A DNA stretch of 64,000 nucleotides, taken from positions 24,001 to 88,000 of the forward strand of contig CAMLBO010000005.1 of NCBI GenBank assembly GCA_946478305.1. Reading direction: 5' to 3'. The translations under genes were made by a program, and so were the position numbers. The notes beneath the pieces are model-generated. The model did not search any database. It was not told the DNA's origin and saw only the letters and a list, made by a program, of their open reading frames with translations. Source of the stretch: an uncultured Enterobacterales bacterium. Lineage in GTDB: Bacteria > Pseudomonadota > Gammaproteobacteria > Enterobacterales > Enterobacteriaceae. Numbering within the stretch: the stretch's first letter is position 1; every line of letters begins with the position of its first letter. Below are positions 1 through 8,944 of this stretch, one piece after another.

Positions 1-2
1 CC

Positions 3-236
3 GAACATGGCCATATCCTGCGTATTATTCTGCTGCGTTGCTTGGCAGATGATATTTTAGAAGGTGGCAGGACCCAAGCCTATCATCATGCCGCCCGTTA
101 TTTACATCAGTTAGATAAGCTGGATCAAGAAGTGAATACTTATTCTTCTTTACCTACCCATGTTGACTATATGGAGAGGGTTAAAGCGAAGCACAAACGT
201 AAATCAAGTTTCTGGCCGCAATACAATGTGCTGTGA
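3..236 (+). CDS. DUF6880-like protein, C-terminal part (5' end outside window)
   Basis: This frame is open from the window edge and ends in TGA at 234-236, giving 77 residues of a longer protein. The pattern HAARYLHQLDKL, then HVDYMERVKAKHKRKSSFW near the end, resembles the C-terminus of DUF6880 proteins, which often follow a SWIM-type zinc finger and have no defined biochemical role. The zinc finger itself would lie upstream of the window, so it cannot be confirmed. The gene converges on qnr, whose stop codon is only 7 bases away, with no obvious terminator between them. The family assignment is from memory of the motif. Confidence 0.6.
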   Translation, partial: EHGHILRIILLRCLADDILEGGRTQAYHHAARYLHQLDKLDQEVNTYSSLPTHVDYMERVKAKHKRKSSFWPQYNVL

Positions 237-242
237 TATTCC

Positions 243-902
243 CTACTTCGAATGAATCACAATCACGCCCAATTTCTCCAGCAAGTGGCTTTGCTGCCAG
301 TCGTCGATTTTCACGCCGTCGAGATCCACTTTGCGCAGGTTGAGCTCACCCAGATCGGAATTGGTCAGGTCACAGTGGGTGACGTTGACATCGTTCCAGT
401 TGAATTCGGTGAATTCGCCGCCGGAAAGATCTGAACCGTTCAGGTTGCTGCCCTGCATGTTGGCGCCGGTCCAGCGGTTCTCCCACAGCTCGCACTTCTC
501 CAGAATCACTTTGCTGAAGTTGGCGTAGCTGAAGTTATTTTTGGTCAGGAAGGCACTGCAAAACCAGGTGCGGGCGGTGATCATGTTCATAAAATTGGCA
601 CCGGCAAAATCCGCGCCGGTGGCCTTACATTCGCGCATCTCAAGACCCAGCGCCTGAATATTTTTGAAGTCCGCCATAGTGAGATCGCAGTTTTTGAAGC
701 TGGCATCCTTAAGCTGTGCATGTTGAAAAGAGCAGCCCGTTTGCGTTTGATCGTCATAGAAAATGCAGTTAACGAACGCGGTCTCTGACAGGTCGGTGCT
801 GTCAAAACGACAGCGCAGGAAATGGCAATCATGGTAAATTTCGCCCGCCAGCGTGTGCTGCTGGCTGAAGCGCTGTTCGGTAAACGTCTGATTTTTAATC
901 AT
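243..902 (-). CDS. qnr: Qnr-family pentapeptide repeat protein (quinolone resistance type)
   Basis: The 219-residue length matches Qnr proteins (about 214-218). Known members bind DNA gyrase and topoisomerase IV and protect them from quinolones. Pentapeptide repeats (A[D/N]LXX, seen as ADFKN, ADFAG, ANFMN, ANFSK, SDLSG) run through nearly the whole protein. Both Qnr-specific interruptions are visible: loop A around FYDDQTQTGC (residues 48-57) and loop B around MITARTWFCSAF (residues 107-118). The stretches FSYANFSKVILEKCELWENR and GSDLSGGEF closely follow QnrB and QnrD as I recall them. The ATG at 902 lies 8 bases after a LexA-type box, the arrangement known for qnrB; no good Shine-Dalgarno sequence precedes it. 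It is divergent from dcp, with no mobile element visible, so it looks like a resident chromosomal gene. Whether it confers resistance cannot be told from sequence. Confidence 0.9.
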   Translation of the reverse strand: MIKNQTFTEQRFSQQHTLAGEIYHDCHFLRCRFDSTDLSETAFVNCIFYDDQTQTGCSFQHAQLKDASFKNCDLTMADFKNIQALGLEMRECKATGADFAGANFMNMITARTWFCSAFLTKNNFSYANFSKVILEKCELWENRWTGANMQGSNLNGSDLSGGEFTEFNWNDVNVTHCDLTNSDLGELNLRKVDLDGVKIDDWQQSHLLEKLGVIVIHSK

Positions 903-910
903 GAGGAGGC

Positions 911-926
911 CTGTAAAAATGCACAG
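911..926 (-). promoter_or_regulatory. LexA (SOS) operator upstream of qnr
   Basis: On the minus strand the site reads CTGTGCATTTTTACAG, which fits the LexA core CTG-N10-CAG. It ends 8 bases before the qnr ATG. Published qnrB genes carry CTGTATAAAAAAACAG at the same 8-base distance from the start codon and are induced by DNA damage through LexA. The match and spacing are seen directly; SOS induction here is inferred. Confidence 0.8.
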
Positions 927-1041
927 TGGTTATGCGGCAAGACTAGCAGAAATCACATTAATGCCGCCATGATTTTGCTGATTTCCCAACCTGTTACTAT
1001 GATCAGGGCCTTACTGGAATTTATAGCAAAGGAAATTATCG

Positions 1042-3201
1042 ATGCGTTTTTCAAACCTCTTTCTGGCCATTACTCTGGCATGCAGTCAATACGCGGTAGC
1101 AGCAGAGACTGCATCAGCGTCGACCCCTTCGCAGGAAAATGTCATGAACAGTCCGGCAAAACACGTTAATCCGTTCTTCGAGCGCAGTCCGCTTGAGTAT
1201 CAGGCGCCGCAGTTCAATCTCTATCAGGAAAGCGATTATGCCCCGGCGATCACCGAAGGCATTAAGCAGAAACTGGCCGAAGTGGAAAAAATTGCCAACG
1301 ACCCCGCGCCACCGACCTTTGAGAATACTTATGTTGCGCTGGAGAAATCCGGGCAGCTACTGACCCGTGTGATGAACGTTTTTGGCGCGATGACCGGTGC
1401 AAATACCTCTGACGGCCTGCAAAAAATTGATGAAGAGATGTCCCCGCAACTGGCAGCGATGAGTGACAGTATTTATCTCAATAGCAAACTGTTTGCGCGC
1501 CTGAAAGCCGTCTATGACCAGCGCAATACGCTCAAGCTGGACCCGGAATCCCAGCGCCTGATTGAAGTGACCTACAAAGAGTTTGAACTGGCGGGTGCGA
1601 ATCTTTCTGATGCGGATAAAGAGAAACTCAAGGCGCTGAACCAGCAGGCTGCCACGCTCAGTACCCAGTTCACCAATAAGCTGCTGGCGGCGACCAAAGC
1701 GGGCGGCCTGACAATCAAGGACCAGAAACAGCTGGCGGGGCTGAGCGAGGCTGAACTTACTGCCGCCGCGCAGGCGGCCAAAGATCGCAAGCTGGATAAC
1801 GCCTGGTTGCTGGTGCTGCAAAACACCACCCAGCAGCCCCTGTTGCAGCCGCTGGAAGATCGCGATACGCGCAAAGCCCTGTATGACGCATCGATTAATC
1901 GCGCTGAACATGGCGATGCCAACGACACCCGCCAGCTTATTTCTAAACTGGCGAAAGTGCGCGCCGAGCAGGCGAAAATCCTCGGCTTCCCGTCCTATGC
2001 CGCGTGGAAGTTACAGGATCAGATGGCTAAGACGCCAAAGGCTGCACTCGATTTTATGCACAAAATTGTTCCGGCCGCGACGGCGCGCGCGCAGCGCGAG
2101 GCCGGAGACATCCAGGCGTTTATTGATAAACAGAAAGGCGGCTTCAAACTGGAAGCCTGGGACTGGCAGCATTATTCCGAGCAGGTGCGCAAAGCCAAAT
2201 ATGACCTCGACGACGCGCAGATCAAACCCTACTTCGAACTCAACAATGTGCTGGAAAACGGCGTGTTTTACGCCGCCAACCTGCTGTACGGCGTGACCTT
2301 CAAAGAGCGCCACGATCTGCCGGTGTATAACCCGGACGTGCGGGTGTTTGAAGTGTTCGACAAAGACGGAAAATCGATGGCGCTGTTTTATGCCGACTAC
2401 TTTCAGCGTGATAACAAGGGCGGCGGCGCGTGGATGAGCAATTACGTCGATCAGTCTAAATTACTCGGCACTAAACCGGTGATCTACAACGTCGCCAACT
2501 TCCAGAAACCGGCTGCGGGCCAGCCTGCGCTGCTGTCGTGGGATGACGTGATCACCCTGTTCCACGAGTTCGGCCATACCCTGCACGGGCTGTTCGCCGA
2601 TCAGCAGTACCCGAGCCTGTCCGGTACCGCGACGCCGCGCGACTTTGTCGAGTTCCCGTCGCAATTCAACGAACACTGGGCCAGTGATCCGAAAGTGTTC
2701 AACCACTTTGCGAAGCACTACCAGACCGGCGAAGTGATGCCGCAGGCGTTACAGGACAAAATTGAGAAGGCCAGCAAATTCAACAAAGGTTATGACATGA
2801 CCGAACTGCTGGCCGCCGCGCTGCTCGATATGCACTGGCACAGCCTGAGCGCCAGTGAGCCGGAGCAGGACGTGGATAAATTCGAGGCAGCGTCGCTGAA
2901 GAAAGACAATATCGATCTGGCATATGTTCCGCCACGCTACCGTTCCAGCTACTTCCAGCACATCTGGGGTAACGGCTATGCCGCGGGTTATTACGCCTAC
3001 CTGTGGACCGAAATGCTGGCCGACGATGCCTTTGCCGGTATCGAAGAGCAGGGCGGGCTAACGCGTGAAAACGGACAGAAATTCCGTGACCAGATCTTGT
3101 CTCGCGGTAACAGCGAAGACCTGGAAAAGTTGTATGAAACCTGGCGCGGTAAAGCACCGTCGATAGAACCGATGCTGAAGAACCGGGGTCTGGAGGAGTA
3201 A
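1042..3201 (+). CDS. dcp: Peptidyl-dipeptidase Dcp, M3 family, with signal peptide
   Basis: This is a zinc metallopeptidase of family M3 that removes C-terminal dipeptides from peptides. The HEFGH zinc motif sits at residues 508-512, and flanking M3 blocks (GGGAWMSNYVDQS, PRDFVEFPSQFNEHW, GYAAGYYAYLWTEML) follow E. coli Dcp closely. The protein has 719 residues against 681 in E. coli. The extra length is an N-terminal signal-like segment, MRFSNLFLAITLACSQYAVA, ending in an AVAA-type cleavage site, so a periplasmic location is likely. The start is preceded by AAAGGA at a good distance. A hairpin terminator follows directly, so the gene is probably transcribed alone. A second M3 peptidase (prlC) lies at 42.7 kb. 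Confidence 0.93.
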   Translation: MRFSNLFLAITLACSQYAVAAETASASTPSQENVMNSPAKHVNPFFERSPLEYQAPQFNLYQESDYAPAITEGIKQKLAEVEKIANDPAPPTFENTYVALEKSGQLLTRVMNVFGAMTGANTSDGLQKIDEEMSPQLAAMSDSIYLNSKLFARLKAVYDQRNTLKLDPESQRLIEVTYKEFELAGANLSDADKEKLKALNQQAATLSTQFTNKLLAATKAGGLTIKDQKQLAGLSEAELTAAAQAAKDRKLDNAWLLVLQNTTQQPLLQPLEDRDTRKALYDASINRAEHGDANDTRQLISKLAKVRAEQAKILGFPSYAAWKLQDQMAKTPKAALDFMHKIVPAATARAQREAGDIQAFIDKQKGGFKLEAWDWQHYSEQVRKAKYDLDDAQIKPYFELNNVLENGVFYAANLLYGVTFKERHDLPVYNPDVRVFEVFDKDGKSMALFYADYFQRDNKGGGAWMSNYVDQSKLLGTKPVIYNVANFQKPAAGQPALLSWDDVITLFHEFGHTLHGLFADQQYPSLSGTATPRDFVEFPSQFNEHWASDPKVFNHFAKHYQTGEVMPQALQDKIEKASKFNKGYDMTELLAAALLDMHWHSLSASEPEQDVDKFEAASLKKDNIDLAYVPPRYRSSYFQHIWGNGYAAGYYAYLWTEMLADDAFAGIEEQGGLTRENGQKFRDQILSRGNSEDLEKLYETWRGKAPSIEPMLKNRGLEE

Positions 3202-3208
3202 ATAGAAT

Positions 3209-3236
3209 GCGCCCGGGGTGTTCCGGGCGCTGTTTT
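3209..3236 (+). terminator. Rho-independent terminator after dcp
   Basis: An 8-bp perfect stem, GCGCCCGG (3209-3216) and CCGGGCGC (3223-3230), closes a 6-base loop and is followed by TGTTTTCT. It begins 8 bases after the dcp stop codon. Confidence 0.8.
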
Positions 3237-3350
3237 CTCGCTGTTCTCCCTTTACTTTCTGCTAGCAAAAATAGACGCCCGAAAAACGTCGCATCCCATG
3301 CTGAAAATCCCCTATGCTTTTTGTCACCTATCCCGCCAGTGAGTTGAATC

Positions 3351-4409
3351 ATGCTATTTGATTTACCCGACGACGATGTTCTCTATGCTGCGCTGATCGC
3401 CCGCGATCCGGCCTATGACGGTTTTGCGTTTGTAGGGGTAAAAAGCACCGGTATTTTTTGCCGCCTGACGTGCCCTGCGCGAAAGCCGAAACGCGAGAAC
3501 TCAGTATTCTATTCGTCGATGGTAAGTGCCATGGAAGCGGGATATCGCCCCTGCCGGCGCTGCCGGCCGCTTATGCAGGGCGGAGAAAAAGACCCGTTGG
3601 TACTTAAGCTGCTGACTGCTCTGGAAGCTGAGCCTGACAGAAAGTGGAGTGAAGAGGATGTGCAGGCGATGCGGGTGGATCCCTCTACGGTACGCCGGGC
3701 GTTCAAACGCCAGTTTGGCATCACCTTTCTGGAGATGGCGCGCCTGCGCAGGATGGGGAAAGGTGTTGATGCACTGACCGGCGGCAACACGGTGATCGAA
3801 GCGCAGCTGGACGCCAGTTATGAATCTGGCAGCGGATTTCGTGCGGCCATCAGCCGCCAGATTGGCCTCAATCCTTCTCAGGCGAGGAAGCACCTGTTTC
3901 TGAAAGCGGACTGGCTGGATACCCCGATTGGTTCGATGCTGGCTGTGGCCAGCCGTGACGCTCTCTATTTGCTGGAGTTTATCGACCGGCCTGCCTTACT
4001 CAATGAAATCGAACGGCTCAAACAGCTCACGTCCTCAGAGATTATTTTCGGCCGCACTGCGCCGGTTGATCAGGTTGAACGTGAGCTCGCGGCTTATTTC
4101 ACCGGACACTCGCCTGCATTCCATACGCCGCTGGCCGAGTTTGGTTCCGTATTTACCCGTAAAGTCTGGGATGCGCTGAGGGCCATTCCGCTGGGCGAAT
4201 TGCGCAGTTACTCCTCGCTGGCGGCGGATATCGGCCAGGCGTCGGCTTCCCGGGCGGTGGCCCGTGCCAACGGTGCTAACCAGATTTCGATTCTTATTCC
4301 TTGCCACCGTGTGATTGGCGCAGACGGTTCGCTCACGGGGTACGGTGGCGGACTGTGGCGCAAACGCTGGCTGATTGAACACGAAAGAAGAATGGCGTTA
4401 AGCCAGTGA
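3351..4409 (+). CDS. ada: Bifunctional DNA alkylation repair methyltransferase and activator Ada
   Basis: Ada takes methyl groups from alkylated DNA and, once methylated, activates the adaptive response. The N-terminal domain has the four zinc-binding cysteines Cys37, Cys41, Cys68 and Cys71 (E. coli 38, 42, 69, 72); the first is the methylphosphotriester acceptor. An AraC-type helix-turn-helix follows (about residues 85-180). The C-terminal O6-methylguanine methyltransferase domain has the acceptor-cysteine motif IPCHRVIGADG and the following TGYGGGLWRK block. The 352-residue length matches the family (354 in E. coli). The ribosome binding site is weak. A PEP-mutase-like gene follows after 15 bases, probably in the same transcript. 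I could not pick out a convincing Ada box upstream. Confidence 0.94.
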   Translation: MLFDLPDDDVLYAALIARDPAYDGFAFVGVKSTGIFCRLTCPARKPKRENSVFYSSMVSAMEAGYRPCRRCRPLMQGGEKDPLVLKLLTALEAEPDRKWSEEDVQAMRVDPSTVRRAFKRQFGITFLEMARLRRMGKGVDALTGGNTVIEAQLDASYESGSGFRAAISRQIGLNPSQARKHLFLKADWLDTPIGSMLAVASRDALYLLEFIDRPALLNEIERLKQLTSSEIIFGRTAPVDQVERELAAYFTGHSPAFHTPLAEFGSVFTRKVWDALRAIPLGELRSYSSLAADIGQASASRAVARANGANQISILIPCHRVIGADGSLTGYGGGLWRKRWLIEHERRMALSQ

Positions 4410-4424
4410 TATAAGGAGCAAGGT

Positions 4425-5177
4425 ATGAGTCAGCAAAGTCAGGCATTGGATTTCACCCGGCAGCATAAAAAGCACAGCCCGGTGATGTTGTACAACATCT
4501 GGGACGCCGGAAGCGCACAGGCCGTAGCGCACGCAGGAGCAACGGCGATTGCCACCGGAAGCTGGTCCTGTGCGGCGGCGCAGGGTTATCAGGATGGTGA
4601 AGAAATGCCCTTTTCAGCCCTTTTGCATACGGTGCAGAGAATCGCTTCTGCGGTCAGCCTGCCACTTACCGTAGATTTTGAAACCGGTTATGGCGCGAAT
4701 AAATGCGATAATCTGGCGGCGCTTTTACAGGCGGGCGTGGTGGGGATTAACGTTGAGGATCAACAGTTGGGTCTATCGGCGTTAAACGGCATTACGGAAC
4801 AGTGCACACTACTGAGCACATTGCGGCAGGTTGCAGAAACCCACGGAATTGCTTTATTTATCAATGGCAGAACCGACGTGTTTCTGCAGGCCACTCATTC
4901 GGCACAGCATCCTCAGTTAATGGCCGAAGCCAAACAGCGGCTGCTAGCCTATCAAGATGCGGGGGCCAGCGGCTTTTTTGCTCCCGGTTTAAACGACCCT
5001 GCACTTATCGCTGAACTGTGCGAGTTCTCATCCTTGCCGGTCAATATCATGATCAACGACCTGACCCCTCCGGTTGTGCAGCTTGCTGAACTGGGCGTCA
5101 GCCGCATAAGCTTCGGCCCGCGCCCTTACTGTGAACTGATGGCCCGTCTGAGGGAACAGGCTATGGCTATATTTTAA
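4425..5177 (+). CDS. Isocitrate lyase/phosphoenolpyruvate mutase family protein
   Basis: A TIM-barrel enzyme of the PEP mutase/isocitrate lyase superfamily, which makes or breaks C-C or C-P bonds next to a carboxylate with Mg2+ help. Family blocks visible are YNIWDAGSAQ (residues 23-32), TVDFETGYG (metal-binding region) and GVVGINVEDQ. The KRCGH loop of isocitrate and methylisocitrate lyases is missing after the EDQ motif, so a lyase of those types is unlikely; the substrate is unknown. The start ATG follows AAGGAG. The gene lies 15 bases behind ada, and its last 11 bases overlap the end of the convergent MFS gene. Confidence 0.8.
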   Translation: MSQQSQALDFTRQHKKHSPVMLYNIWDAGSAQAVAHAGATAIATGSWSCAAAQGYQDGEEMPFSALLHTVQRIASAVSLPLTVDFETGYGANKCDNLAALLQAGVVGINVEDQQLGLSALNGITEQCTLLSTLRQVAETHGIALFINGRTDVFLQATHSAQHPQLMAEAKQRLLAYQDAGASGFFAPGLNDPALIAELCEFSSLPVNIMINDLTPPVVQLAELGVSRISFGPRPYCELMARLREQAMAIF

Positions 5178-6387
5178 CCGCCATCCGGGTCGCCAGCCGG
5201 TGCCCCATCCAGAAGAAGAGCAGGCCTGCGATAGCGGCGATGATCAGTGCGATAAACATCACCGGCGGGGCGGCGTAACTGAGCAGAAAGCCACACAGTA
5301 CCGGGTTGATCGCGCCGCCGAGGTTGCTCAGGTTCTGCATACCGTAATAGCTGCCTTTCATGTTTTCCGGAGCGATAAAGTCGATAAACATATATTCCAC
5401 CGGAATGACGATCAGTTCGCCGAAGGAGAAAATCACCATCGCAATAATCCAGAACAGGACGGATTGTCCGGCGGTCATAAAACCCAGGAGCCCGACAATA
5501 AAGAAAAGGGTGCCGAGGCACAGCCATTTGAGCAGGGTATTTTGTTTCATCCGGCTGCTGAGTACGTACTGGAAGGCAATAACAATGACGGCATTGGTGA
5601 TCATCACTGCGCCGATAATCTTGTAGGCAAAGGTCGCGTCCGACACCAGGATCAGATACTGCGACAGATAACCGGCGAATTGCCCGAACACTATCGATCC
5701 CAGCGTACTGCCCAGAGTGAAATAGATCAGGCGACGGTCATGGGTCAGAATGCTCAACGTCTGGCGCAAATTGGGCTTCGGCAGCGGTTTGTGTTCCTGC
5801 TCCGTTTGCGGTGGCGTGTGAGGAATGTTGCGTAAACCCCAGGCCAGCGAGAGTACCGTACCGAACGCCAGCGTGCCGGAAATCACAAAGGGCAGCATCG
5901 GGCTGTACCCGGCCAGCCACACGCCAAGGGAGGCACCGACCGCCCAGCCGACATTCACCAGCGTATAGTTCATTGAGAACGCTTTAATGCGTTTCTCAAT
6001 AGGTAACCAACTGGCAATGCAGGCTTTGAGCGTAATGCTGAGCAGCGCGTAAGAAGCATTGAGCAGGGCCAGCACCAACAACACGCCGGTGACGTTGGGA
6101 AGGATGGGCAGCAACAAAAAACTCAGACCAAACGAGCTGATCGACAGCGTGATCAACGTACGGTGATTGAATTTATCCACCAGATAGCCGCCGTAAAGGC
6201 TACTCAGAATACCGATCGCCAGGCTGGCTCCGAGAATAATCCCCACGCTTTTCGGCAGCAGATGGTAGTGCTCGGTCAAATAAATGGTGATAAACGGCAG
6301 TGTGACACCCCGTCCGATAGTCAGCACTAGCGAACTGGTAAGCAAAGCGAGGATCAGTGGCGGCATTCCCTTCATTCTTAAAATCAT
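5167..6387 (-). CDS. MFS transporter, YdeE-like efflux protein
   Basis: A 406-residue inner-membrane protein with about 12 hydrophobic segments and the MFS signature in loop 2-3 (GGYLVDKFNHRTL). The beginning, LTSSLVLTIGRGVTLPFITIY, and the C-terminal EYMFIDFIAPENMKGSYYG closely resemble E. coli YdeE, reported as a dipeptide/arabinose exporter. The true substrate here is unknown. The listed ATG has AGGGA touching it; the in-frame ATG four codons later (6375) has that sequence at a better distance and may be the real start. It stands alone on the minus strand and ends inside the 3' end of the convergent PEP-mutase-like gene. Confidence 0.82.
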   Translation of the reverse strand: MILRMKGMPPLILALLTSSLVLTIGRGVTLPFITIYLTEHYHLLPKSVGIILGASLAIGILSSLYGGYLVDKFNHRTLITLSISSFGLSFLLLPILPNVTGVLLVLALLNASYALLSITLKACIASWLPIEKRIKAFSMNYTLVNVGWAVGASLGVWLAGYSPMLPFVISGTLAFGTVLSLAWGLRNIPHTPPQTEQEHKPLPKPNLRQTLSILTHDRRLIYFTLGSTLGSIVFGQFAGYLSQYLILVSDATFAYKIIGAVMITNAVIVIAFQYVLSSRMKQNTLLKWLCLGTLFFIVGLLGFMTAGQSVLFWIIAMVIFSFGELIVIPVEYMFIDFIAPENMKGSYYGMQNLSNLGGAINPVLCGFLLSYAAPPVMFIALIIAAIAGLLFFWMGHRLATRMAVKI

Positions 6388-6508
6388 TCCCTATTTCGCT
6401 GCAACAATTTCGTTACATGATAATAGAGTCAGCGCAGTATTTTCCGATACAAAAATGAGGGATTAAAGTGAGTTGCGCGGAGATCCCCCGCGCGGATAAG
6501 GATTCAAT

Positions 6509-7210
6509 CTAAGGCTTTTGCGGCGCAACGCCGTGGAACAGCAGAACGGAGACATGTTTACGCAGCATGTCGGGGGTAATGAGCGATGCCGTCCCTTGTC
6601 GCATCTTCATGGAGGCGAGCGGGAACAACGTCAGACCGAACAGGGAGATAAACAGCAATGCCGGGTCGAGATCCGGATTCAGACGGCCTTCGGCCTGCCA
6701 GCGGGTGATCGATTCATGCACGATTTTGCGGTTTGCATCGCCATTGCGGGCTTCCATCCGCTTTTTCAGCATCCCACTTTCACTGATCACTTCCCGCACC
6801 CACAGCGGTGCCACCCACGGGTATTTGACTGCCGCATCAATCATGCACTGCGCCATGGAGGTGATCGCCATGAGCGGGTCGTCGGCATGGGTATCAAATA
6901 TGTCAGTGAAACCGGCGCGCACTGGCTGGAAACGCTCGTCGATCAGGACATCCAGCAGCTGTTCTCGCGTATTGAAATAGTAATGCAGCATGGCGGTGGT
7001 GACACCGGCTTCTTTGGCGACTGCGCTGAGCGGGGTTTCGGCGATACCGAACTGGGCAAACAGCTTCAGGGCAGCATCGAGCAGCAGTTCGCGTTTATCG
7101 CCCCCCTTTTTAACCCCGCTCGGGCGACCAGGACCACGCGCCGGCGTCACCGCCTCAGTTTGATCTTTTTGTGCGGTTCCTGTCTTTTCTGAGATTTTTC
7201 TGCCTGTCAT
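6509..7210 (-). CDS. TetR family transcriptional regulator, divergent from an MFS pump
   Basis: After a charged, low-complexity leader (about 35 residues), a TetR N-terminal helix-turn-helix is clear: RELLLDAALKLFAQFG, then TPLSAVAKEAGVTTAMLHYYF and NTREQLLDVLID. The C-terminal ligand domain (residues 95-233) is variable, as usual. It is divergently transcribed from the DHA2 pump at 7295 with 84 bases between them, and that gap holds a 22-bp palindrome. This layout is typical of a local repressor of the pump. The leader lacks a good ribosome binding site, so translation may begin further in. The inducer is unknown. Confidence 0.87.
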   Translation of the reverse strand: MTGRKISEKTGTAQKDQTEAVTPARGPGRPSGVKKGGDKRELLLDAALKLFAQFGIAETPLSAVAKEAGVTTAMLHYYFNTREQLLDVLIDERFQPVRAGFTDIFDTHADDPLMAITSMAQCMIDAAVKYPWVAPLWVREVISESGMLKKRMEARNGDANRKIVHESITRWQAEGRLNPDLDPALLFISLFGLTLFPLASMKMRQGTASLITPDMLRKHVSVLLFHGVAPQKP

Positions 7211-7252
7211 AAGCGGGGTGATCCATTGACCAGATGAAAGTGATGCGTCAAT

Positions 7253-7274
7253 ATTAATTATACAGTTAATTAAT
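7253..7274. promoter_or_regulatory. Candidate TetR operator between the regulator and the MFS pump
   Basis: An 8-bp perfect inverted repeat, ATTAATTA (7253-7260) and TAATTAAT (7267-7274), is separated by 6 bases and lies 20 bases upstream of the pump start. The symmetry and position fit a TetR operator overlapping the pump promoter. Binding is inferred. Confidence 0.5.
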
Positions 7275-7294
7275 TACAAGCCAGATGACTCTTT

Positions 7295-8794
7295 ATGACA
7301 ACGATAAATTCGATGCAGGCTGAAGGGACGGAGCAGAAGCCCTCTATCAAACTGCTGTTCTCCGCGCTGATGCTGGTCATGCTGCTGGCTGCGCTCGACC
7401 AGACCATTGTGTCCACTGCATTGCCGACTATCGTCAGCGAGCTTGGCGGGCTGGAGCAGCTTTCGTGGGTGGTCACATCCTACTTGCTGGCTTCCACCAT
7501 TGTGGTGCCGCTGTACGGTAAGTTCGGTGACCTGCTCGGCCGTAAAATTGTGCTGCAAACGGCGATTGTGGTCTTCCTGCTGGGTTCGGTGCTGTGCGGA
7601 CTGGCACAGAACATGACGCAGCTGATCCTGATGCGCGCCTTGCAGGGGCTGGGCGGCGGCGGGCTGATGGTGGTGAGCATGGCCGCAGTGGGTGATGTTA
7701 TTCCTCCGTCAGAACGCGGGAAATACCAGGGGCTGTTTGGGGGTGTTTTCGGTCTGGCGACCGTCATCGGGCCGCTGATTGGTGGTTTCCTGGTGGAACA
7801 CATGTCGTGGCGCTGGATTTTCTACATCAACCTGCCGCTGGGTATTTTTGCGCTGCTGGTGATTGGCGTGGCGTTGAAATCGCAGAGCGCACGTATTCGC
7901 CATGAGATCGACTTTCTCGGCGCGGGTTATCTGGCGGCGGCCCTCACCTGTATCATTTTGTTCACCAGCCAGGGCGGTACGGTGTACGCGTGGTCTGACC
8001 CACAGCTGTGGTGCATCCTGGCGTTCGCCATTGTTACGCTCGGCGGCTTTATCTATGAAGAGCGGCTTGCGGCGGAGCCTATCATTCCGCTCAGTCTGTT
8101 CCGCGACCGCACGTTCCTGCTGAGCTGTGCCATCAGTTTTATTATCGGTATGTCGCTGATGGGATCCATGACCTTTCTCCCGCTCTATTTGCAGGTGGTA
8201 AAAGGTTCTACGCCTTCGCAAGCAGGGATGCAGCTGCTGCCACTGATGGGGGCGTTACTGGTCAGCTCAATCATCAGCGGGCGGTTGATCAGCCGCATCG
8301 GCCGTTACCGCATTTTCCCGATTATCGGCACATTGCTGAGTTTTATCGGCATGGTGTTGCTGGGTTTTTTGAAAGTCAGTACACCGCTTCACATGCTGTA
8401 TCTGTATATCGGCGTACTGGGTTTTGGTCTGGGCATGGTGATGCAGATATTGGTGTTGGCGGTACAAAACTCAGTGTCGATGAAACAGATGGGAGTGGCG
8501 ACCTCGGGTGTAACGCTGTTCCGTTCGATTGGTGGGTCAATCGGTGTGGCGATGTTTGGCGCGATTTTCACCCATGTTCTACGCAACCAGCTACAGGCGC
8601 GGATCCCCGAGGGTACGGTACTGCCCCGTTCACTCGGTGCGCAGGCCGTGCAGCAATTACCGGCGGCTATCCGCGATGATTACCTGCAAGCTTTTGGCTC
8701 GGCGCTGCACTCGGTTTACCAAATTGCGGCGGGAGTGATGGTACTGGCGTTTGTGCTTTCGCTATTGCAGAAGGATTCGGTATTGAAGAAGTAG
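7295..8794 (+). CDS. MFS multidrug efflux transporter, DHA2 (14-segment) family
   Basis: This 499-residue inner-membrane drug:H+ antiporter has the DHA2/EmrB signatures: [13 protein letters not shown] in segment 1 (motif D1 region), [13 protein letters not shown] (motif A), [13 protein letters not shown] (motif B) and [20 protein letters not shown] (motif C). About 14 hydrophobic segments can be counted. No adjacent membrane-fusion partner is present, so it is likely a single-component pump. It is probably repressed by the divergent TetR protein through the palindrome just upstream. A hairpin terminator follows at 8800. Substrates cannot be predicted. Confidence 0.9.
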   Translation: MTTINSMQAEGTEQKPSIKLLFSALMLVMLLAALDQTIVSTALPTIVSELGGLEQLSWVVTSYLLASTIVVPLYGKFGDLLGRKIVLQTAIVVFLLGSVLCGLAQNMTQLILMRALQGLGGGGLMVVSMAAVGDVIPPSERGKYQGLFGGVFGLATVIGPLIGGFLVEHMSWRWIFYINLPLGIFALLVIGVALKSQSARIRHEIDFLGAGYLAAALTCIILFTSQGGTVYAWSDPQLWCILAFAIVTLGGFIYEERLAAEPIIPLSLFRDRTFLLSCAISFIIGMSLMGSMTFLPLYLQVVKGSTPSQAGMQLLPLMGALLVSSIISGRLISRIGRYRIFPIIGTLLSFIGMVLLGFLKVSTPLHMLYLYIGVLGFGLGMVMQILVLAVQNSVSMKQMGVATSGVTLFRSIGGSIGVAMFGAIFTHVLRNQLQARIPEGTVLPRSLGAQAVQQLPAAIRDDYLQAFGSALHSVYQIAAGVMVLAFVLSLLQKDSVLKK

Positions 8795-8799
8795 GTTTT

Positions 8800-8831
8800 G
8801 CCACTTTGAAAGTGGCGTAAATTTTATTTTT
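8800..8831 (+). terminator. Terminator after the DHA2 pump gene
   Basis: A 7-bp stem, GCCACTT/AAGTGGC with a TGA loop (8800-8816), is followed by GTAAATTTTATTTTTT. It begins 6 bases after the stop codon. Confidence 0.65.
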
Positions 8832-8872
8832 TAAATGCAATGTCAAAACCTTGGGTTGCCACCCAAACTGGC

Positions 8873-8904
8873 CTTAAGAGGCGCCTATCGCCGCGCCTCT
8901 TAAG
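8873..8904. repeat. Perfect 12-bp inverted repeat (hairpin)
   Basis: CTTAAGAGGCGC (8873-8884) pairs perfectly with GCGCCTCTTAAG (8893-8904) around an 8-base loop. No T-run follows on either strand, so it is not a standard terminator. It lies next to the larger palindromic element at 8945-9270; a shorter hairpin, TTGGGT/ACCCAA, precedes it at about 8850-8865. Confidence 0.7.
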
Positions 8905-8944
8905 AATCTCCGGCTCTTTAACTGCGCGCTATCGCTGAATCGGG

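Noticed and set aside
3237..3350. Ada box upstream of ada
   Set aside because: A-rich stretches are present, but none matches the known operator well enough to call.
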